The notes under the pieces: generated by a model
The model's input: the letters and a program-made list of their open reading frames with translations, nothing else
What the model was told of the DNA's origin: nothing
The model's database searches: none
DNA from: RH-AL1 sp965198715
GTDB taxonomy: Bacteria; Pseudomonadota; Alphaproteobacteria; Rhizobiales; Beijerinckiaceae
DNA length: 64,000 nt
Direction of reading: 5' to 3'
Assembly: GCA_965198715.1 (NCBI GenBank)
Contig: CBDAPV010000001.1
Coordinates: 496,001 to 560,000 of the forward strand
Made by a program: the position numbers and the translations under genes
Shown: positions 63,266 through 64,000 of the stretch, piece by piece
Layout: each line of letters begins with the position of its first letter
How positions within the stretch are numbered: position 1 is the first letter of the stretch

Positions 63266-64000
63266 ATGAGATCTCGCCGCCTACTGGCGCGCTTCCCTCT
63301 TCTGGTGATCGCCACGAGCCTAACGCTACCAGCGGCCGCTCACGCCGATGACGACCAGCCGAAAACCGACAAGTCCGTTTATTCCTTGTTGTATCCAACG
63401 CCTGACAAGGATCTGCGCGACTTCAATCCCGATCGCCCCGGCAAGATCACGAGCCCGTTCACCATCGATGCCGGCCGCCTGGATATCGAGAGCGACTTTG
63501 TCAGCTACCTGCGCTCCGACGTACAAGGCATCACGTACCGCTCCTTCGAGGTGACCGACCCGACCCTCAAGCTCGGCGTGCTCTCCAAAGTAGACCTTGA
63601 AATGACGCTGAACGGCGACGAGTTCGTCCGCGAGGTGCCCGACACTTCACCGCGAAGAGGCCGATCTCTGAACGGCTTTGGCGACGTCTATTTCAGGGCC
63701 AAGGTCAACGTGATCGGCAACGATGGCGGCGATGTCGCGCTATCTTTCGTCCCGTACGTCAAGCTTCCTGCAAATACCGCAGCGAGCCGCGCCCTTGGCG
63801 ATGGCGTGGTCGAAGGGGGCGGCCTCGCGACGGCGCAGATCAAGCTGCCGAAAGACTTCATGCTCGGTTTGCAGAGCGAGGTCGATGCGCTTGAGGGAGG
63901 CAACGACTCCCTGCGGCACGCCAATTTCGTCAACATCGTCGCGCTCACGCATGCGGTACCAGGCATCAAGAACCTGTCGGCATCCGCGGAGTTTTTCAGC
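63266..64000 (+). CDS. Secreted transporter-type protein, partial
   Basis: The frame is open from ATG 63266 to the window edge (245 codons). A signal peptide (LLVIATSLTLPAAAHAD) precedes a beta-rich sequence with alternating hydrophobic strands (TIDAGRLDIESDFVSYL, DVYFRAKVNVIG), typical of outer-membrane beta-barrel 'transporter' proteins of the phenol MetA-like group. The 3' end is outside. It marks the end of the phage-like gene set. Confidence 0.75.
   Translation, partial: MRSRRLLARFPLLVIATSLTLPAAAHADDDQPKTDKSVYSLLYPTPDKDLRDFNPDRPGKITSPFTIDAGRLDIESDFVSYLRSDVQGITYRSFEVTDPTLKLGVLSKVDLEMTLNGDEFVREVPDTSPRRGRSLNGFGDVYFRAKVNVIGNDGGDVALSFVPYVKLPANTAASRALGDGVVEGGGLATAQIKLPKDFMLGLQSEVDALEGGNDSLRHANFVNIVALTHAVPGIKNLSASAEFFS

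Overview
The window is a GC-rich chromosome segment of an alphaproteobacterium, most likely of the order Hyphomicrobiales (Rhizobiales). The signs are the ppsR-maf-aroE-coaE-dnaQ block next to hemE, ubiE-ubiB, mtnP-apt, DUF2852 and DUF2924 proteins, CtrA-type motifs (TTAA-N7-TTAA, TTAACCAT), and a proteobacterial FDH-N with selenocysteine. Genus cannot be set from sequence alone.

Layout. (1) About 1-7475 is an integrative, phage-like element. It carries a leftward chain of ATGA-overlapping small genes, a divergent pair of related HTH regulators with a palindrome between them, small envelope proteins, two rightward replication-type genes (the second with TGCAAA repeats inside it), an excisionase-like gene and a tyrosine integrase. 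It ends in the middle of tRNA-Gly(CCC). (2) 7.5-20.3 kb is mostly core: ubiB, ubiE, an MMPL/RND transporter, two Pal lipoproteins 6 kb apart, a periplasmic molybdenum hydroxylase pair, a DUF485/ActP-type symporter pair, a GST and a YciA-type thioesterase. (3) 20.3-24.0 kb is a scar: short repeats, the 3' remnant of an HlyD-type gene, an AT-rich pair of unknown genes, a small lipoprotein, and one IS481-family element with a clean 6-bp target duplication. (4) 24.1-30.6 kb is a formate dehydrogenase operon (selenocysteine alpha subunit, FeS beta, cytochrome b gamma, FdhE, Sel1-repeat protein). (5) 30.7-43.4 kb is core: thioesterase, gluconokinase, Dps, solute-binding protein, mtnP-apt, dnaQ-coaE-aroE-maf-ppsR, then a 357-bp gap with CtrA, DnaA and GANTC motifs before hemE. 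That is the position of oriC in several alphaproteobacteria. sthA, leuB and tRNA-Ser(GGA) follow. (6) 43.6-64 kb is accessory: a decayed hflX, a five-gene leftward operon (two D12-type DNA adenine methylases, a HAD phosphatase, a large GGDEF plus thymidylate-synthase-like protein, a class I methyltransferase), a TPR/DUF3142 pair between two direct copies of a recombinase tail, a serine recombinase/DUF2924 operon, an IrrE-type protease, and phage-like genes with a palindrome array, a terminase-small-subunit-like gene and a ParB-methyltransferase. The window ends inside a secreted protein gene.

The strongest candidate for an undescribed system is the 44800-51963 operon. It joins a nucleotide-polymerising domain, a thymidylate-synthase-like fold apparently without its catalytic cysteine, a HAD phosphatase and three methyltransferases, with no restriction endonuclease visible. 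Other features worth checking are the candidate oriC, the in-frame UGA of the formate dehydrogenase, the iteron-like array and the palindrome array.
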